A stretch of 33,918 nucleotides of DNA from Acidocella sp. (GTDB lineage: Bacteria > Pseudomonadota > Alphaproteobacteria > Acetobacterales > Acetobacteraceae), in contig NZ_JAQTZC010000010.1 of NCBI RefSeq assembly GCF_028687955.1, positions 8,945-42,862 of the forward strand. Direction: 5' to 3'. Shown here piece after piece: positions 25,807 through 33,918 of the stretch. The notes beneath the pieces were generated by a model, which saw only the letters and a program-made list of their open reading frames with translations, was not told where the DNA came from and searched no databases. The translations under genes and the position numbers were made by a program. Within the stretch, counting starts at the first letter, position 1, and every line of letters starts with the position of its first letter.

Positions 25807-26543
25807 GTGCGGATCACGGAAATCTGATGCCCGGTGGCGGTTTCGTGGCGCAAGGTTTTACGGCGGTAGGAGAAAAAATCATGCGCCTCGGCGTAGGTGT
25901 CGTTGGGTAGAATATCCGCCGCCACCCCCGCCTGCGCCAGCCGCGCGGCGCAGTAACCGGGCAGGTCGAAATGCCAGTGTTTCAGGCGGCCGGGGATGAA
26001 GAAGCGCGCGGCGGTGGCGTTATCCTCGACGATGGGGGTGCGCAGGTCGGCGCTTACCTCATAGCTTTTTTGGTGGATGCAGGGGCCGATGGCGGCGTGG
26101 AGGTTCTGCGCGCCCAGCGCGCGCATGGCCTCAACGGTTGCCTCCAGCACACCCAGAAACGCGCCGCGCCAGCCGGCATGGGCGGCACCGATGATGCCTC
26201 CCGCGGCATCGGCGAAGAGCACGGGCGCGCAATCGGCGGTGATGACGCCAAGGGCGAGGCCGGGGCGGCTGGTGACCAGCGCGTCAGCCTCCGGCCCGGC
26301 GCCGATGGCCCAGGGGTTGGTGACGGTGATGACCCTCGTGCCATGCACTTGTTTGATGCCGAGCAGGGTCTCGGGCGCAACATCCAGGGCCTGGGCCACG
26401 CGGGCGCGGTTTTCGCGGATGTTGGCCACCTCGTCAGCGCCGGAGAAACCGCAGTTCAGGCTGGCATAAGCCCCGGTGGAGACGCCGCCGTTGCGGGTGA
26501 AGAAGCCGTGGCGGGCGGGCAGTTCGCCGGTGAGAAAATCCAT
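25803..26543 (-). CDS. pgeF: Laccase-domain purine nucleoside phosphorylase PgeF (YfiH)
   Basis: This 246-residue protein has the YfiH/laccase-domain metal site: KQVHGTRV (His), VITADCAPV (Cys) and GAAHAGWRGAF (His), with GPCIHQKSYEV later. Members act as purine nucleoside phosphorylase/adenosine deaminase and editing enzymes for peptidoglycan precursors; older names call it polyphenol oxidase. The ATG at 26543 overlaps the midA-like stop by one base. The frame ends in the ATGA overlap with the lipoprotein gene. Length and motifs are complete. Confidence 0.92.
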   Translation of the reverse strand: MDFLTGELPARHGFFTRNGGVSTGAYASLNCGFSGADEVANIRENRARVAQALDVAPETLLGIKQVHGTRVITVTNPWAIGAGPEADALVTSRPGLALGVITADCAPVLFADAAGGIIGAAHAGWRGAFLGVLEATVEAMRALGAQNLHAAIGPCIHQKSYEVSADLRTPIVEDNATAARFFIPGRLKHWHFDLPGYCAARLAQAGVAADILPNDTYAEAHDFFSYRRKTLRHETATGHQISVIRT

Positions 26544-27463
26544 TATTCAAATCCTGGCAGGGTGGGAAAACCCTTAGGGCAAAGGGCGAGGCATTTGAAC
26601 AGGCTGCCCATGGCCTCCGGCGCGGTGAGGCGCCGGGCCGCCAGTTTCAGCGCCTCGGCCTGGGCGGGATTTTTGCCGGCGAGGGTATCACTGCGCTGGA
26701 ACAGGCCGAGGGCGGTGAGGAATTCATTCTGTTTGACCGGCCCCTGCGCGTGGTGGCGCGCGGTGAGGGCCTCGAAATCCACATGCGCGGTGAGATCGGC
26801 CGTGCCGGGGTTGGCCAGCGGATCGGCGTATTTGCCCCCGGCGATGGCCTGCACGCTCTCGCCGGGAGCGGATTTGGCGGGGCCGTAGTCAATGAACAGA
26901 GCGATGGCGCCGCGGGCCGCCAGGGCGGCGTAGAAATCCAGCGCTGCCTCGTTCACCTCGCGCACGCTGCCCTCGGGGTCATCAGGGAGGGGGTAATCGG
27001 TGGGGATTTCCACATAGGCGCCGTGGCTCACATGGCGCTCCATCCAGCCGGGCGCGCGGCGGATGAACTGGCGCACGGGCAGGGCGTCCAGAAACTCATT
27101 GGCGAGCAATATCAGCGGGCCGGGGGGGATGGTGGCCAGTGACTCATGCCAGGTGGCGCCGGGCACGCGGGCGGCCTGCTGCGCGCGCAGCCGGGGCGAG
27201 GTTTCCAGCAGATGCACATTGGCGGTGGGCCAGACGCGCATTGCATCGGCCATCAGCACGCCGCGCCCCGGCCCGGCCTCGGCCAGCATGATTCCCGCCG
27301 GCGCGCCCATCATGCCCCAGACGGTTTTGGCCCAGGCGCCCAGCAGCTCACCGAAAACCTGGGTCAGCTCCGGCGCGGTGACAAAATCCCGCGAAAAATC
27401 ATGCGTGGCGTAATAGGCGGCATTCGCCCGCGCCATGAAATGGTCAAACCGCTCAGGCTGCAC
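26543..27463 (-). CDS. SAM-dependent methyltransferase, MidA/NDUFAF7 family
   Basis: This 306-residue protein has FVTAPELTQVFGELLG near residue 28, the SAM site LAEAGPGRGVLMAD, and NEFLDALPVRQF. These are the signatures of the DUF185/MidA/NDUFAF7 family. The eukaryotic member methylates an Arg of a complex I subunit; whether the bacterial protein does so is not known. The start at 27463 is a GTG inside the lgt 3' end (11-bp overlap); an ATG at 27436 is an alternative and would be nine residues shorter. The N-terminal part before the TAPE motif is short for the family. Neighbouring ubiK and sdh genes fit a respiratory theme. Confidence 0.87.
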   Translation of the reverse strand: MQPERFDHFMARANAAYYATHDFSRDFVTAPELTQVFGELLGAWAKTVWGMMGAPAGIMLAEAGPGRGVLMADAMRVWPTANVHLLETSPRLRAQQAARVPGATWHESLATIPPGPLILLANEFLDALPVRQFIRRAPGWMERHVSHGAYVEIPTDYPLPDDPEGSVREVNEAALDFYAALAARGAIALFIDYGPAKSAPGESVQAIAGGKYADPLANPGTADLTAHVDFEALTARHHAQGPVKQNEFLTALGLFQRSDTLAGKNPAQAEALKLAARRLTAPEAMGSLFKCLALCPKGFPTLPGFE

Positions 27464-28295
27464 GCGGGGTCTGGCGGCGCGCCCAGAGCAGCATCGCCAG
27501 CCCGATGAAGAACACGGGGATGGAGAGGACCTGGCCCATGGTGGTGCCGAAGGGCAGGAAGCCGAGGAAGTAGTCCGGCTCGCGGAAACATTCGCCGATG
27601 ATGCGCGCGATGGCGTAGCAGATGAGGAACAGCCCGGTGAGCATGCCCGGCCGGTGGCGCCATTTCTCGGAGCGTATCATCACCATCATGATGACGAACA
27701 GCACCACGCCTTCGAGCGTGGCCTCGATCAGCTCCGAGGGGTAGCGCGGCTTGAGGGCGTTCAGCGGGTCCACGCTGGCTGATTCGGGGTAGATGATGAG
27801 CAGCGGGAACCAGTGCGTGGCGACGCGGCCCCACAGCTCGCCATTGATGAAATTGGCGCAGCGGCCGAGGAACAGCCCGATGGGCACGACCGTGGCGATA
27901 CGGTCGGCGAAGGCGAACATGTTCATCTTGTACTTCTTGCAGAACCAGTAGATGGCGATGCCGACGCCGATGAAGCCGCCGTGCGAGCTCATGCCGCCTT
28001 GCCAGACCGCGATGATCTGGATGGGATGCGCCAGCAGATAAGAGATCGGCTCCTGGTAGACCTGATAGAACAGAACATAGCCGAGCCGCCCGCCGACCAG
28101 CACGCCCAGCACCGCCCAGGTGAGGAAGTCATCCACCTGCTGCGGGGTGGCGGCAAAGGGAGAGAGTTTAACCAGCCGCTGCGCCAGCCACCAGCCGCCG
28201 AGCAGCCCGCTGATGTAGGCCAGGGCATAATAATGCACGGCCAGCGGGCCGATACTGAACAGCACGGGGCTGAAATGGGGCCAGGTGAAGATCAT
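27453..28295 (-). CDS. lgt: Prolipoprotein diacylglyceryl transferase
   Basis: This 280-residue inner-membrane enzyme has seven hydrophobic segments and the family signature GRCANFINGELWGR, with YALAYISGLLGG in the first helices and HGGFIGV before the signature. It attaches diacylglyceryl to the lipobox Cys of preprolipoproteins, the first step of lipoprotein maturation. The ATG at 28295 follows the hldD stop as TGATG (one-base overlap); an in-frame TTG at 28298 is less likely. It overlaps the midA-like gene by 11 bp. It would lipidate products such as the 24946 and 24022 lipoproteins in this window. Confidence 0.95.
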   Translation of the reverse strand: MIFTWPHFSPVLFSIGPLAVHYYALAYISGLLGGWWLAQRLVKLSPFAATPQQVDDFLTWAVLGVLVGGRLGYVLFYQVYQEPISYLLAHPIQIIAVWQGGMSSHGGFIGVGIAIYWFCKKYKMNMFAFADRIATVVPIGLFLGRCANFINGELWGRVATHWFPLLIIYPESASVDPLNALKPRYPSELIEATLEGVVLFVIMMVMIRSEKWRHRPGMLTGLFLICYAIARIIGECFREPDYFLGFLPFGTTMGQVLSIPVFFIGLAMLLWARRQTPRAA

Positions 28296-29275
28296 CAACG
28301 GTACATATCCCCTTGCAGGAGGTAATTCTGGATGTAGGCCCCCACACCCTGCTCCAGCGTGAGGAACTGGTGGTTGAACCCGGCGGCGCGCAGCCGGTGC
28401 ATAGGCGCTTGGGTGAAGGATTGATACTGGCCGCGCAGGTTGGCGGGCATGTCGATATATTCGATGCGGGGCGGCACGTTATGGGCGGTGCAGACCGCAA
28501 GGGCGAGGTCTGCGTAGCTGCGCGCCAGGCCGGTGCCCAGGTTATACAGGCCGGAAATTTTTGGCGCGGCGAGCAGGAAGGTCAGCGCCGCGATCACGTC
28601 GTCAATATAGATGAAGTCGCGCTGCTGGGCGCCGTCGGCCATGCCTGGCTGGTCCGCTTTGAACAGCCGCACCGGGCCGCCGGCGACGATTTCATCATGC
28701 TTGATCTTCACCACCGAGATCATCTTGCCCTTGTGGTATTCGTTGGGGCCGTAGACGTTGAAGAACTTCACCCCGGCCCAGGCGGGCGGTGCGGGCGCGC
28801 CCGCCGCGATCTGCCCGGCCACCCAAAGGTCGAAGGCGTGCTTGCTCCAGCCGTAGAGGTTGAGCGGCTGGAGCTTTTGCAGGGCGGGAATGGACATTTC
28901 ATCCTCAAACCCGGCGGCGCCGTTGCCGTAGGTGGCGGCGGAGGAGGCGTAGATGAAGCGCGTGCCGTGCGCCGCGCACCAGCGCCACAGGGTTTGGCTG
29001 AGTTCCACATTGCTGCGCCAGACGAGATCGCCATCGGTCGCGGTGGTCTCCGAGATGGCGCCCAGATGCACGATGGCGCTCAGCTTTGGGTTATGGCTCA
29101 GGAATTCACCCAGGTTTTCCGGCGCGATGACCTGCGAGGGCGGGTAGTGGCGCAGGTTGCGCCACTTGGCCTCATGGCCCAGCCAGTCAGCGATGATACA
29201 CTCCCGCCCGCCGGCGCGCAGCGCCGCGTGCAAATTGGAGCCAATAAATCCCGCGCCACCCGTGACCAATATCAT
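28295..29275 (-). CDS. hldD: ADP-L-glycero-D-manno-heptose-6-epimerase
   Basis: This 326-residue extended short-chain dehydrogenase starts MILVTGGAGFIGSNL, the NADP Rossmann motif. The Ser/Tyr-type site is SSAATYGNG and YGWSK (Tyr and Lys catalytic), with FFNVYGPNEYHKGKM and RDFIYIDDV later. HldD inverts C6 of ADP-heptose, the last step to the LPS inner-core heptose, so the cell is expected to make a heptose-containing LPS. I chose the ATG at 29275; an upstream start at 29302 would lengthen it nine residues and cross toward ubiK. No strong ribosome site is visible. It heads the run hldD-lgt-midA-pgeF. Confidence 0.94.
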   Translation of the reverse strand: MILVTGGAGFIGSNLHAALRAGGRECIIADWLGHEAKWRNLRHYPPSQVIAPENLGEFLSHNPKLSAIVHLGAISETTATDGDLVWRSNVELSQTLWRWCAAHGTRFIYASSAATYGNGAAGFEDEMSIPALQKLQPLNLYGWSKHAFDLWVAGQIAAGAPAPPAWAGVKFFNVYGPNEYHKGKMISVVKIKHDEIVAGGPVRLFKADQPGMADGAQQRDFIYIDDVIAALTFLLAAPKISGLYNLGTGLARSYADLALAVCTAHNVPPRIEYIDMPANLRGQYQSFTQAPMHRLRAAGFNHQFLTLEQGVGAYIQNYLLQGDMYR

Positions 29276-29322
29276 GCGGGTGCTTATATGCAGATGCACC
29301 ATTGCAGAGAAGGCCCATAGCC

Positions 29323-29598
29323 ATGAACGAGCGTCCTAAATTTTTCGATGACATCGCCGGTGTTGCCGGCGGTGCGATTTCCGCTTTCGTGGGCTTGCGC
29401 GAGGAGCTGGCGGGGCTTGTGCGCGCCCGCGTGGACGAGACGGTGCGCCGGTTGGATCTGGTGAAGCGCGATGAATTCGAGGCGATGGCCGAGCTTGCGC
29501 GCCGCGCCAAGGCCCAGGTGGAGGCGCTGGAGGCGCGGGTCGCGCAGTTGGAGGTGCAGCCGCCCGAGCGCCCGGAACCCGGCGATATCGCCGTCTGA
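29323..29598 (+). CDS. ubiK: Ubiquinone biosynthesis accessory factor UbiK
   Basis: This 91-residue protein is a BMFP/YqiC-type factor: MNERPKFFDDIAGVAGGAIS at the start (20 residues shown), then an amphipathic coiled coil ending in KAQVEALEARVAQLE. UbiK helps the late steps of aerobic ubiquinone synthesis by supporting the Ubi complex and can bind lipids. The ATG at 29323 has AGAAGG about 11 bases before it. The in-frame TTG at 29302 is not needed. It is divergent from hldD with 47 bp between starts, and a GC-rich hairpin follows it. Confidence 0.88.
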   Translation: MNERPKFFDDIAGVAGGAISAFVGLREELAGLVRARVDETVRRLDLVKRDEFEAMAELARRAKAQVEALEARVAQLEVQPPERPEPGDIAV

Positions 29599-29613
29599 GA
29601 GGCGGCGGCGCGT

Positions 29614-29652
29614 TGGCGCGGCGCGCGGTCCGAGTCGCGCGCTGTGGCGCCA
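29614..29652 (+). terminator. GC-rich hairpin after ubiK
   Basis: Outer arms TGGCGC (29614-29619) and GCGCCA (29647-29652) and inner arms GCGCGCG (29621-29627) and CGCGCGC (29636-29642) enclose an 8-nt loop. It lies 16 bp after the ubiK stop. No T tract follows, so it may slow or end transcription only with help from Rho. Confidence 0.5.
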
Positions 29653-29689
29653 GCCCCGGGAGCCGCGGTATTTTGGTAATGCAGCCATA

Positions 29690-29932
29690 CGATAATAGAT
29701 AAGAATCATAAGGTATTGCAGGCTCCATGCGTAATTTTCTGAAAATTCCGAGGGAGGGCCGTTCCAAAAAACACGATTGTTTTATATAATTTTCAAATCG
29801 TTGAAATTTAACGATTTTGCTTGGCTCATTTCTCTTAATATTTTGTTTTTGAAAAACAAAATATCCTTGACGTATGCTTTCCAGGCGGGCACAAATTTTG
29901 ACCTTGATGATGCGTATTTTAGGAAGTTCATT
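29690..29932. other. AT-rich island with three inverted repeats
   Basis: This stretch is much more AT-rich than its surroundings. It contains AATTTTC-T-GAAAATT (29733-29747), AAATCGTT/AACGATTT (29795-29817, 7-nt loop) and ATATTTTGTTTTT-G-AAAAACAAAATAT (29838-29864). TTGACG at 29867-29872 could be a -35 element, but the matching -10 is poor. No coding function is convincing on either strand. It leads into the small gene at 29933, whose ribosome site AGGAAG is at 29921-29926. Confidence 0.6.
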
Positions 29933-30184
29933 ATGACTTCATCGAAGCTGAGCACCATGTTGCCCTGCGCCGCGTTTTTTGCCGAAGGGTGTGTTCTCGC
30001 CGGGGTTGTGGCGTTTTTCATGCAGCTGACCCTGGTTCTCTGGCCCATGGCCGCACGCTGGGCCCGCATGAAGGTTGAGCAGACCGGCATGCACAAGAAG
30101 CTGGCCGAACTCTCCGAGACGCATCGCGTGCATGTCGACCCCTATGCCAAGCAGCCGGAGAAAAAATTCCGCCAGCTCGCCTGA
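29933..30184 (+). CDS. Small membrane protein of unknown function
   Basis: This 83-residue protein has a single hydrophobic segment (about residues 11-38, CAAFFAEGCVLAGVVAFF and onward) followed by a charged soluble tail with KVEQTGMHKKLAELSETHRV. The tail predicts a short helix on the cytoplasmic side. AGGAAG lies six bases before the ATG. A longer frame reaches back to 29777 but that part is AT-rich leader. I do not recognise a family. It stands alone between ubiK and the sdh operon, with its own AT-rich upstream region, which argues for independent regulation. Confidence 0.6.
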   Translation: MTSSKLSTMLPCAAFFAEGCVLAGVVAFFMQLTLVLWPMAARWARMKVEQTGMHKKLAELSETHRVHVDPYAKQPEKKFRQLA

Positions 30185-30445
30185 ATGTGACGGCTCCGGC
30201 TGTCGTTGCTTTTGTTGCCGCCCACACCCACACGGCGCTGGCGGCGGTGCGGGCAAGCCTGAAGCTTGAGGATCCTCCGACCGCGAAGTGAGATTATTCA
30301 GGCTTTCCGCCAGAAAATAGGCCGGGACGGTTTGACGGGGTCTGCCGGTTGCATGATCACGATTTGGTACGTTGACCCTGCCAAAGCGCAGGACTAAGCA
30401 ACTGCAGCATAAAGAACCTGAATGACCTGTTGAGAAAGGTTTCCC
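30185..30445. other. Leader region of the sdh operon
   Basis: This 261-bp gap holds the presumed sdh promoter. TTGACG occurs at about 30330 and TTGACC at about 30373, but neither has a good -10 at the right distance. The ribosome site GAGAAAGG lies at about 30432-30439, before the sdhC ATG at 30446. A 34-codon GTG-started frame (30187-30289) is too weak to call a gene. Confidence 0.4.
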
Positions 30446-30877
30446 ATGAAGGATGTCCGCGAAGCCCTGATGGTGGGGCGTAACACGGAGGGCAAGCTGG
30501 TGCGCCGGCCGCTCTCTCCGCATTTGCAGGTGTATAAGCCGCAATTATCATCGGTGACCTCTGTTTTTCATCGTGGCACCGGCATTGCCCTGGGGGCCGG
30601 AGCACTGCTGCTCACCGCCTGGCTGGTCAGCGCCGCTGCCGGGGACGCGGCTTTTTCGGTCGTGCGGGCCCTGCTGGCCTCGTGGATCGGCTTGCTGGTC
30701 CTCGTGGGCTTCACGCTCGCCCTGTTCTATCATTTCTGCAATGGCATCCGGCATTTGTTCTGGGATAGCGTCCGCGGCTTCGAGCTTGAGGCGACGCACC
30801 GCAACGGCCGGATGGTGATTGCCGGGGCCGTGGTGCTCACGGTGGTGTTCTGGTTTGTCGGCTTTTTGGTGTGGTGA
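30446..30877 (+). CDS. sdhC: Succinate dehydrogenase cytochrome b556 subunit
   Basis: This 143-residue subunit has the SdhC motifs RPLSPHLQVYKP and SVFHRGTGIAL, three membrane helices, and NGIRHLFWD, where the His is the family's heme b ligand. Together with SdhD it anchors SdhAB to the membrane and holds the quinone site. The ATG at 30446 has GAGAAAGG six bases upstream; an in-frame ATG at 30470 is less likely. It is the first gene of sdhCDAB. Confidence 0.94.
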   Translation: MKDVREALMVGRNTEGKLVRRPLSPHLQVYKPQLSSVTSVFHRGTGIALGAGALLLTAWLVSAAAGDAAFSVVRALLASWIGLLVLVGFTLALFYHFCNGIRHLFWDSVRGFELEATHRNGRMVIAGAVVLTVVFWFVGFLVW

Positions 30878-30882
30878 ATAAC

Positions 30883-31284
30883 ATGAGCAACGAGAACACC
30901 CCCTCCGTTCATATCATGCGCAGCCAGCTTGGCCGCGCGCGCGGCCTGGGCGCCGCCAAATCGGGCCAGCATCATTGGTGGTCGCAGCGCGTCACCGCGA
31001 TGGCGCTGCTGCCGCTCTCGCTCTACTTTGTGCTTTCGGTGCTGATGCTCGCGGGCGCGGACCGCGCGCAGATGGCCGCCTATATAGGCGAGCCCTGGAA
31101 CACGGTGCTGTTTCTCTGCCTCATCGCGGCGCTGTTCTCCCATCTCAGCCTCGGGCTGCAGGTGGTGGTCGAGGATTATGTGCGTAACGACGCCAAGCGG
31201 ATAATAACGCTCCTGGTGCTCAAGGGCGGCATCGCGGTGCTTGCCCTGGCCTGCGCGGTGTCTGTTCTTAAACTCGCCTTTTAA
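30883..31284 (+). CDS. sdhD: Succinate dehydrogenase membrane anchor subunit
   Basis: This 133-residue subunit has [17 protein letters not shown] leading into the first helix, and [16 protein letters not shown], which supplies the second heme ligand region and the Asp-Tyr pair near the quinone site. Three helices are visible. I chose the ATG at 30883, six bases after the sdhC stop; a GTG at 30871 would overlap sdhC. The two anchors are clearly a pair. Confidence 0.92.
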   Translation: MSNENTPSVHIMRSQLGRARGLGAAKSGQHHWWSQRVTAMALLPLSLYFVLSVLMLAGADRAQMAAYIGEPWNTVLFLCLIAALFSHLSLGLQVVVEDYVRNDAKRIITLLVLKGGIAVLALACAVSVLKLAF

Positions 31285-31304
31285 GCAAAACGGATCTTGA
31301 CCTC

Positions 31305-33116
31305 ATGAACGCGTTTTCAAAACCTTCACTCGGTGCCTATCAGGTTATCGACCATACCTATGATGTCGTGGTCGTTGGCGCGGGTGGTTCGGGCCTGCGC
31401 ACCACCCTTGGCATGGGCGCTGCCGGGCTTAAAACCGCTTGCATCACCAAGGTGTTTCCCACCCGCTCGCATACGGTGGCGGCGCAGGGCGGCATTTCCG
31501 CCGCGCTGGGCAACATGGGTGAGGATGACTGGCGCTGGCATATGTATGATACGGTGAAAGGGTCGGACTGGCTGGGCGACCAGGATGCCATCGAGTACAT
31601 GTGCCGCGAGGCGGTGCCCGCGATTTATGAGCTGGAGCATTACGGCATGCCCTTCTCGCGCACCGAGGACGGCAAAATTTATCAGCGCCCGTTCGGCGGC
31701 CATATGAAGGAATACGGCAATGAACCGGCGATGCGCGCCTGCGCCGCAGCTGACCGCACCGGCCACGCCATGCTGCACACGCTCTATCAGCAGAGCCTGA
31801 AGCACGAGGTTGAGTTCTTCGTGGAATATTTCGCGCTGGACCTGATCATGGACTCCGAGGGCGCCTGCCGCGGCGTGATGGCCTGGAACCTTGAGGACGG
31901 CACCATCCACCGCTTCCGCGCGCAGACCGTGGTGCTGGCCACCGGCGGTTATGGCCGCGCCTTCCTCTCGTGCACTTCCGCCCACACCTGCACGGGCGAT
32001 GGCGGCGGCATGGTCATCCGCGCCGGGCTGCCGGTGCAGGATATGGAGTTCGTGCAGTTTCATCCGACCGGGATTTTCCCCGCCGGGTGCCTGATCACCG
32101 AAGGCGCGCGCGGCGAAGGCGGCTATCTCACCAATTCGGAGGGCGAGCGCTTCATGGAACGCTACGCGCCGACCGCCAAAGACCTCGCCTCGCGCGATGT
32201 GGTGTCGCGCTCGATGACCGTCGAGATTAACGAAGGCCGCGGTGTGGGACCGAACAAGGACCATATCCTGCTGCATCTGGAGCATCTGGGCGCGGATATT
32301 CTGCACGAGCGCCTGCCCGGCATCTCCGAGACCGCGCGCGTGTTCGCCGGTGTCGATGTGACCAAGGAAGCCATTCCCGTGTTGCCGACCGTGCATTACA
32401 ACATGGGCGGCATCCCGACGAATTATAAGGCGGAAGTGCTGCGTCCGACGCCCTCCAACCCGGATGCCGTCGTCCCCGGGCTGATGGCCGTGGGCGAGGC
32501 CGCCTGCGTCTCCGTGCATGGGGCCAACCGGCTTGGCACCAACTCATTGCTCGACCTCGTGGTGTTCGGCCGTGCCGCCGCTCACCGCGCCGCCGAGATT
32601 GTGAAGCCCGGCGCCACCCAGGCGCCGCTGCCCGCCGGTGCGGGCGAGGCCTCGCTGGCCCGGTTCGATAAAACCCGCCACGCCAAGGGCGGCACCAAGG
32701 TGGCCGCGCTGCGCGACACGATGCAGCGGACCATGCAGGGCCATGCCGCAGTGTTCCGCAACTCCAAGAGCCTGAGCGAGGGCGTGGAGAAGATGACGAA
32801 GCTCTGGGGCGGGCTTGAGGATATGGGGGTTTCCGACCGTAGCCTGGTGTGGAACTCCGACCTGATGGAAGCACTGGAGCTGGACAACCTGATGGGCAAC
32901 GCCATGGCCACCATGGTGGGCGCCGAAGCCCGCAAGGAAAGCCGCGGCGCGCAGGCGCATGATGATTTCCCGGATCGCGACGATGCGAACTGGATGAAGC
33001 ACACTGTTGCTTATTGCGATGAGAAGGGGGGCGTGAAACTGGAATACCGCCCGGTGAAGATGCAAACCCTCACCAATGAAGTCTCCGTTTTCCCACCCAA
33101 GAAGCGCGTATATTAA
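31305..33116 (+). CDS. sdhA: Succinate dehydrogenase flavoprotein subunit
   Basis: This 603-residue flavoprotein has the FAD site [17 protein letters not shown], the covalent FAD His56 in [11 protein letters not shown], and active-site regions [22 protein letters not shown] and [11 protein letters not shown]. The C-terminal [20 protein letters not shown] is normal. It oxidises succinate to fumarate and passes electrons to SdhB. It starts 20 bp after sdhD and ends 12 bp before sdhB, inside the same operon. Confidence 0.98.
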   Translation: MNAFSKPSLGAYQVIDHTYDVVVVGAGGSGLRTTLGMGAAGLKTACITKVFPTRSHTVAAQGGISAALGNMGEDDWRWHMYDTVKGSDWLGDQDAIEYMCREAVPAIYELEHYGMPFSRTEDGKIYQRPFGGHMKEYGNEPAMRACAAADRTGHAMLHTLYQQSLKHEVEFFVEYFALDLIMDSEGACRGVMAWNLEDGTIHRFRAQTVVLATGGYGRAFLSCTSAHTCTGDGGGMVIRAGLPVQDMEFVQFHPTGIFPAGCLITEGARGEGGYLTNSEGERFMERYAPTAKDLASRDVVSRSMTVEINEGRGVGPNKDHILLHLEHLGADILHERLPGISETARVFAGVDVTKEAIPVLPTVHYNMGGIPTNYKAEVLRPTPSNPDAVVPGLMAVGEAACVSVHGANRLGTNSLLDLVVFGRAAAHRAAEIVKPGATQAPLPAGAGEASLARFDKTRHAKGGTKVAALRDTMQRTMQGHAAVFRNSKSLSEGVEKMTKLWGGLEDMGVSDRSLVWNSDLMEALELDNLMGNAMATMVGAEARKESRGAQAHDDFPDRDDANWMKHTVAYCDEKGGVKLEYRPVKMQTLTNEVSVFPPKKRVY

Positions 33117-33128
33117 GGGGTCACGAAC

Positions 33129-33911
33129 ATGGCAGAATTTACGCTTCCCGCGAATTCCAAGGTCGGCGTGGGCAAAACCTACAAGGCCCCGGCAGGCGCC
33201 AAGCGCGTCAAGGAATTCAAAGTCTATCGCTGGAACCCCGATGACGGGAAAAACCCGGTCACCGATACCTATGAGGTCGATCTCGACACCTGCGGCCCGA
33301 TGGTGCTGGATGCGATCATCAAGATCAAAAACGAGGTTGACGCCTCGCTGACTTTCCGCCGCTCCTGCCGCGAGGGAATCTGCGGCTCCTGCGCCATGAA
33401 CATCGATGGCACCAACACGCTCGCCTGCCTCAAGCCGATCGAGGAAGTGAAGGGCGCCGTGGCGATCAGCCCGCTGCCGCATATGCCGGTGGTGAAGGAT
33501 CTGGTGCCGGACCTCAGCCTGGCCTATGCGCAATACCGCTCCATTGAACCTTGGTTGCAATCGGACACGCCGCCGCCGCCCGATGGTGAGCGTCTGCAGA
33601 GTAAGGAAGAGCGCGCCGAGCTTGACGGGTTGTGGGAGTGCATTCTCTGCTTCTGTTGCTCGACCTCGTGCCCGAGCTACTGGTGGAACGGCGACCGCTA
33701 CCTCGGCCCGGCCGTGCTGATGGCCGCCTATCGCTGGATTGCCGACTCGCGCGACGAGCGCACCGGCCAGCGCCTCGACTCGCTGGAAGATCCGTTCAAG
33801 CTCTACCGCTGCCACACCATCATGAACTGCACCGAGACCTGCCCCAAGGGCCTGAACCCGGCCAAGGCGATTGGCAAGGTCAAGCACCTGATGCTGGAAC
33901 GCCAGGGCTAA
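33129..33911 (+). CDS. sdhB: Succinate dehydrogenase iron-sulfur subunit
   Basis: This 260-residue subunit has the three expected clusters: the [2Fe-2S] Cys of [13 protein letters not shown] with a later LAC, the [4Fe-4S] Cys of [17 protein letters not shown], and the [3Fe-4S] Cys of [15 protein letters not shown]. It carries electrons from SdhA to the membrane anchors. The ATG at 33129 lies 12 bp after sdhA, and AAGGGG precedes it. All Cys ligands are present. It is the last complete gene; only seven bases follow its stop. Confidence 0.97.
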   Translation: MAEFTLPANSKVGVGKTYKAPAGAKRVKEFKVYRWNPDDGKNPVTDTYEVDLDTCGPMVLDAIIKIKNEVDASLTFRRSCREGICGSCAMNIDGTNTLACLKPIEEVKGAVAISPLPHMPVVKDLVPDLSLAYAQYRSIEPWLQSDTPPPPDGERLQSKEERAELDGLWECILCFCCSTSCPSYWWNGDRYLGPAVLMAAYRWIADSRDERTGQRLDSLEDPFKLYRCHTIMNCTETCPKGLNPAKAIGKVKHLMLERQG

Positions 33912-33918
33912 AGCCTGA

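Noticed and set aside
29690..29712. GATAAT-GATAAG-ATCAT motif resembling a Fur box
   Set aside because: The hexamer spacing does not fit the Fur consensus, and no iron gene is next to it.
30187..30289. 34-codon GTG-started ORF upstream of sdhC
   Set aside because: Very short, no ribosome site, no recognisable product; chance ORF in GC-rich DNA is more likely.
32544..33887. Minus-strand ORF of 447 codons opposite sdhA-sdhB
   Set aside because: It is the complement of the strongly conserved sdh genes; no motif is visible.

Overview
The window is a dense, GC-rich, chromosomal housekeeping stretch from an alphaproteobacterium. Gene order (addB-addA-trxA; sdhC-sdhD-sdhA-sdhB; pstB-phoU-phoB), the alphaproteobacterial AddB type, UbiK, HldD and a short cytochrome c point to Rhodospirillales, most likely an Acetobacteraceae-like organism. 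The taxonomic call is inference from gene content; no 16S or marker search was possible. I see no phage, integrase, complete insertion sequence, CRISPR array, tRNA or rRNA.

Layout. 1-638 (minus) is the 5' end of polA, cut by the window edge and preceded by a small CHCC zinc-finger gene (649-840). A secreted lipase-like hydrolase (873-1856, plus) meets a minus-strand repair and housekeeping run that is read tsaE > addB > addA > trxA > yciA-like thioesterase (9345 down to 1834). A TrxR-type ferredoxin-NADP reductase (9405-10415) converges on a secreted beta-propeller protein (10678-11682). Between them lies a run of three strong palindromes. An esterase/FAD-oxidoreductase pair follows (11811-13687).

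13712-16880 is a phosphate-control block: pstB-phoU-phoB on the minus strand behind a clear 11-nt-periodic Pho box, with an AIM24-like gene downstream. pstS, pstC, pstA and phoR are not here. Upstream are a large membrane protein (17059-18957) with a tiny overlapping 56-residue membrane protein (16892-17062), and a divergent second membrane protein of glycosyltransferase-C type (19104-20582). aspS (minus) and rnd (plus) are divergent.

24022-29275 holds a BamE-like lipoprotein and a long minus-strand overlapping run: hldD > lgt > midA-like > pgeF > lipoprotein > cytochrome c. ubiK is divergent from hldD. An AT-rich, hairpin-studded island (about 29690-29930) leads a small membrane protein (29933-30184). 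The window ends with the complete sdhCDAB operon (30446-33911).

Functionally the window joins double-strand-break repair (AddAB), phosphate signalling, envelope building (HldD, Lgt, lipoproteins, membrane transferase-like proteins) and respiration (Sdh, UbiK, MidA-like, cytochrome c). No complete new system is evident. The best leads are the extragenic palindrome cluster at 10421-10583, the AT-rich hairpin leader at 29733-29864, the overlooked 56-residue ORF, the Pho box at 16836-16880, and a structured spacer at 20589-20746.
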